A stretch of DNA of 8,585 bases from an uncultured Rickettsiales bacterium. GTDB taxonomy: Bacteria; Pseudomonadota; Alphaproteobacteria; UBA8366. Where the stretch lies: NCBI GenBank assembly GCA_913046825.1, contig CAJWTF010000151.1:1-8585 (forward strand), written 5' to 3'. This document shows positions 7,801-8,585 of the stretch, one piece after another. A program made the position numbers and the translations under genes. The stretch's first letter is position 1. Every line of letters starts with the position of its first letter. The notes under the pieces are model-generated. The model had not been told where the DNA came from. It did not search any database and worked only from the letters and a program-made list of their open reading frames with translations.

Positions 7801-8315
7801 TGAAAGGTCAGACGCAAATACTTTTGACAAAATCGGAACGAAATCAAATTGGTGTCGCATCCACAGGTGGTCAGCTTCTTGCATTATTGCTTGGCAATAA
7901 GGTACGCGAACTTCAGCGCCTCACGCCGATCACTCGGCTGATCACGTCACTGGATCAGGCATTCGGACGAAACCCGGCGCTGCTCAGCGGTGACTTCCTT
8001 ATCGTCGATGGTGTCGCGCAAACGGATAATCTGACACTTTCTGGTCAAGGGAACACGGCCACAACACGCGCCATCATCGATTTGCCGCGTTGGCAATTGT
8101 CTTCGGCGACAGAGTTGGTCGATGACCCGCAGCAGGAACCGCTGGTGACATTCGATGCAACGGGCCCCATCGATGCACCATCACGGACCAAAGTCGGCGG
8201 GCGTCTACTGAGGCAAGGTACGACGTCGGCATCGGAAAAAGCGCAGAACCCGCTAAAGCAAATCCTGCCGGGTCTGCTCGGTGGTTCAAAGTCTTCAGGG
8301 TCTCAGGAACAGTAA
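4890..8315 (+). CDS. AsmA family envelope protein
   Basis: A 1141-residue AsmA-family protein if it starts at GTG 4890, or 1131 if it starts at TTG 4920. The TTG is preceded by GGGGAAG (4907-4913) and would give M-H-K-L-L-Y-A-I-G-G, the usual AsmA beginning, so it may be the true start. One membrane segment (about 15-33) anchors it in the inner membrane with the remainder in the periplasm. F-F-D-W-N-A-Y-K (35-42) is a family hallmark just after it. The body is mostly beta-rich repeats. The conserved C-terminal AsmA region (about 945-1110) includes GHDRVEGPL, TTGNSEITLVSALNG and LSGDFLIVDG. Low-complexity linkers lie near 142-161, 543-570 and 811-850. AsmA-like proteins are thought to move or organise phospholipids between the inner and outer membranes and affect outer-membrane assembly; that role is inferred from the family. 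It follows the FAD oxidase by 60 bases on the same strand without an obvious functional link. Confidence 0.93.
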   Translation: MPAPAAGKIELHKLLYAIGGLIILIVVGLLVGPSFFDWNAYKPQIAAAVKDALGRELRVAGDIKLSILPSPALSVQRVSLENIKGADNQEMVAFDEVEVNVDISALLQGKIAVKSVRLVRPVIALEITKDGDASWNIKLPEAKKQAGSTPTSETAPSTSGDLAVDVSLDSLKIENATITYIDARSGLSERIENLTTEIAADSLSGPFRAEGEATVKQIPITFTLAVGHMTPNRPLPLTLQLRHKGSEADVRFTGNLSALTPDAMLSGKVEVSAPNISSVAQNVANASLPAVLSKALSVKADVSASATEFGINKLSLRVGDMAFAGAVHGFLKPSMEVDVVLSSSKLNLDQLTAPPAAAAKTATVSSSDAVETKITQLLQKPSTPFDLPKDISVTFDLSVETASYKSGIIRNAALRGALRNGAVTLERLAVTLPGSSDISITGAVTPTNGLARFEGDIAATSDNVRGLAQWLGVDPATLPADRLRNFTYTSKLQATPKAAEITDIAIQLDAMRINGGMAVELRDKPGIGLRLAVDKLNLDAYLPKNESTPRPGKTAASSQRSDPSPSTKVPADIAATGLNRLLDTLDANIEITAGRLSFRGETGQNAKIDLTVFDNKVTIREASVADFAGIGASLAGTLTNNKGQPALGIDYAIVVRDAARIARFVGAPLPISAARLGEVSNNGHVDVALEGLKATLRVKAMGADTNINGTIGNFLIDPQLDLKVSVKHPNLTKLAQKFAPDYRPAAKKLGPLNASFRIQGTAKAAALSDIDIKAGPVAILGAINTSRPAGKTKLKIDLKTSEILLDLFSPVSPANTQSTRSQNSRSTGRSTPTRNNRRNAQRWSSAPIALPTPGDIDANATIEMAALTKDEISLKNVKLRAVLASGTLALESFTASLFGGTIQAKAALRPQGKKASIAAELTVNKVNSRNTVKALTGHDRVEGPLSLKANVATTGNSEITLVSALNGNLSLKGQTQILLTKSERNQIGVASTGGQLLALLLGNKVRELQRLTPITRLITSLDQAFGRNPALLSGDFLIVDGVAQTDNLTLSGQGNTATTRAIIDLPRWQLSSATELVDDPQQEPLVTFDATGPIDAPSRTKVGGRLLRQGTTSASEKAQNPLKQILPGLLGGSKSSGSQEQ
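4907..4913 (+). promoter_or_regulatory. Shine-Dalgarno-like site favouring TTG 4920 as AsmA start
   Basis: GGGGAAG lies six bases before an in-frame TTG. The upstream GTG at 4890 has only GGGCGAG within a hairpin before it. Protein alignment also favours the later start, since AsmA proteins normally begin a few residues before the membrane segment. Confidence 0.45.
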
Positions 8316-8323
8316 AAAGTCAA

Positions 8324-8341
8324 TCCAGGGAAATTACTGGA
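8324..8341 (+). terminator. Weak hairpin after the AsmA gene
   Basis: TCCAG (8324-8328) pairs with CTGGA (8337-8341) around an 8-base loop, followed by AGGCATTTTC. The stem is only 5 bp, so this is a weak candidate. No better terminator is visible in the 81 bases (8316-8396) between the convergent genes. Confidence 0.2.
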
Positions 8342-8396
8342 AGGCATTTTCAAACAACTACAGCATTAGTGTCTTTCCCAGCGATCAGAGAGCTTT

Positions 8397-8585
8397 CTAA
8401 CGCCAACGTCCTTTTGCGTCGAGAAGGACGTGTACGCGGATAGCGCTGGATAAGTTACCTGTACGCCCGTCATCAATTTCTGATACTAATTGATTGATCG
8501 TTTGGCCGTTTCGAGTCGCAATTTCCTTAAGGGCGTGCCAAAACGCATTCTCAAGTGACACACTTGTCCGATGTCCGGAGATAAC
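8397..8585 (-). CDS. RHH_4 ribbon-helix-helix domain protein, C-terminal part
   Basis: Reading the minus strand from the window edge gives 62 codons and a TAG stop (complement of 8397-8399). The 5' end is outside the window. The translation starts V-I-S-G-H-R-T-S-V-S-L-E-N-A-F-W, continues with LKEIATRNGQTINQLVSEID, and has GNLSSAIRVHVL near the end. This is the pattern of the RHH_4 family: a beta strand with R-T-S-V-S-L-E, then a helix, a turn and a second helix ending in N-L-S-S-A-x-R. These are small (about 70-100 residue) DNA-binding-like proteins common in Alphaproteobacteria; their targets are mostly unknown. Only a short N-terminal stretch seems to be missing. The gene converges on the AsmA gene. 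Function as a transcription regulator is inferred from the fold only. Confidence 0.85.
   Translation of the reverse strand, partial: VISGHRTSVSLENAFWHALKEIATRNGQTINQLVSEIDDGRTGNLSSAIRVHVLLDAKGRWR

Overview
The window looks like chromosomal DNA from an alphaproteobacterium. It is moderately GC-rich (judged by eye, not counted) and has dense genes with short gaps. It carries a ribbon-helix-helix protein of a type mostly found in Alphaproteobacteria and a large AsmA protein of the alphaproteobacterial kind. No mobile element, tRNA, rRNA or CRISPR array was seen. I read it as a mostly ordinary metabolic and envelope region. The most interesting part is a small gene group whose products have lost family-typical catalytic or metal-binding residues.

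Layout from left to right. Positions 1-626 (+) hold the C-terminal half of a class I PLP aminotransferase of the aspartate/prephenate type. It converges on a class II aldolase/adducin-domain protein at 645-1439 (-). A 158-base divergent spacer (1440-1597) follows, with an inverted repeat that could be an operator. Next comes a tight two-gene operon on the + strand: a DUF35/OB-fold acyl-CoA-binding-type protein (1598-2014) and a thiolase-like protein (2029-3171). A 239-base spacer (3172-3410) holds two hairpins and no convincing gene. Then comes an FAD-linked oxidase of the D-lactate/glycolate dehydrogenase family (3411-4829), followed by a large AsmA-family envelope protein (4890-8315, possibly starting at a TTG at 4920). 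The right edge (8397-8585, -) holds the C-terminal part of a small RHH_4 ribbon-helix-helix protein that converges on the AsmA gene.

How the genes may work together. The DUF35 and thiolase-like proteins almost certainly form a complex, as such adjacent pairs do elsewhere. The thiolase-like protein lacks the N-terminal nucleophilic cysteine. A retro-aldol or other C-C cleavage of a CoA ester, as in the Ltp2/ChsH2 steroid side-chain aldolase, is therefore more likely than ordinary thiolysis. The divergent class II aldolase-like protein keeps its zinc histidines but seems to lack the usual catalytic glutamate. The FAD oxidase would oxidise a D-2-hydroxy acid, which could be a product of the same catabolic route, but only proximity supports this. 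The AsmA and RHH_4 genes look unrelated to that metabolism.
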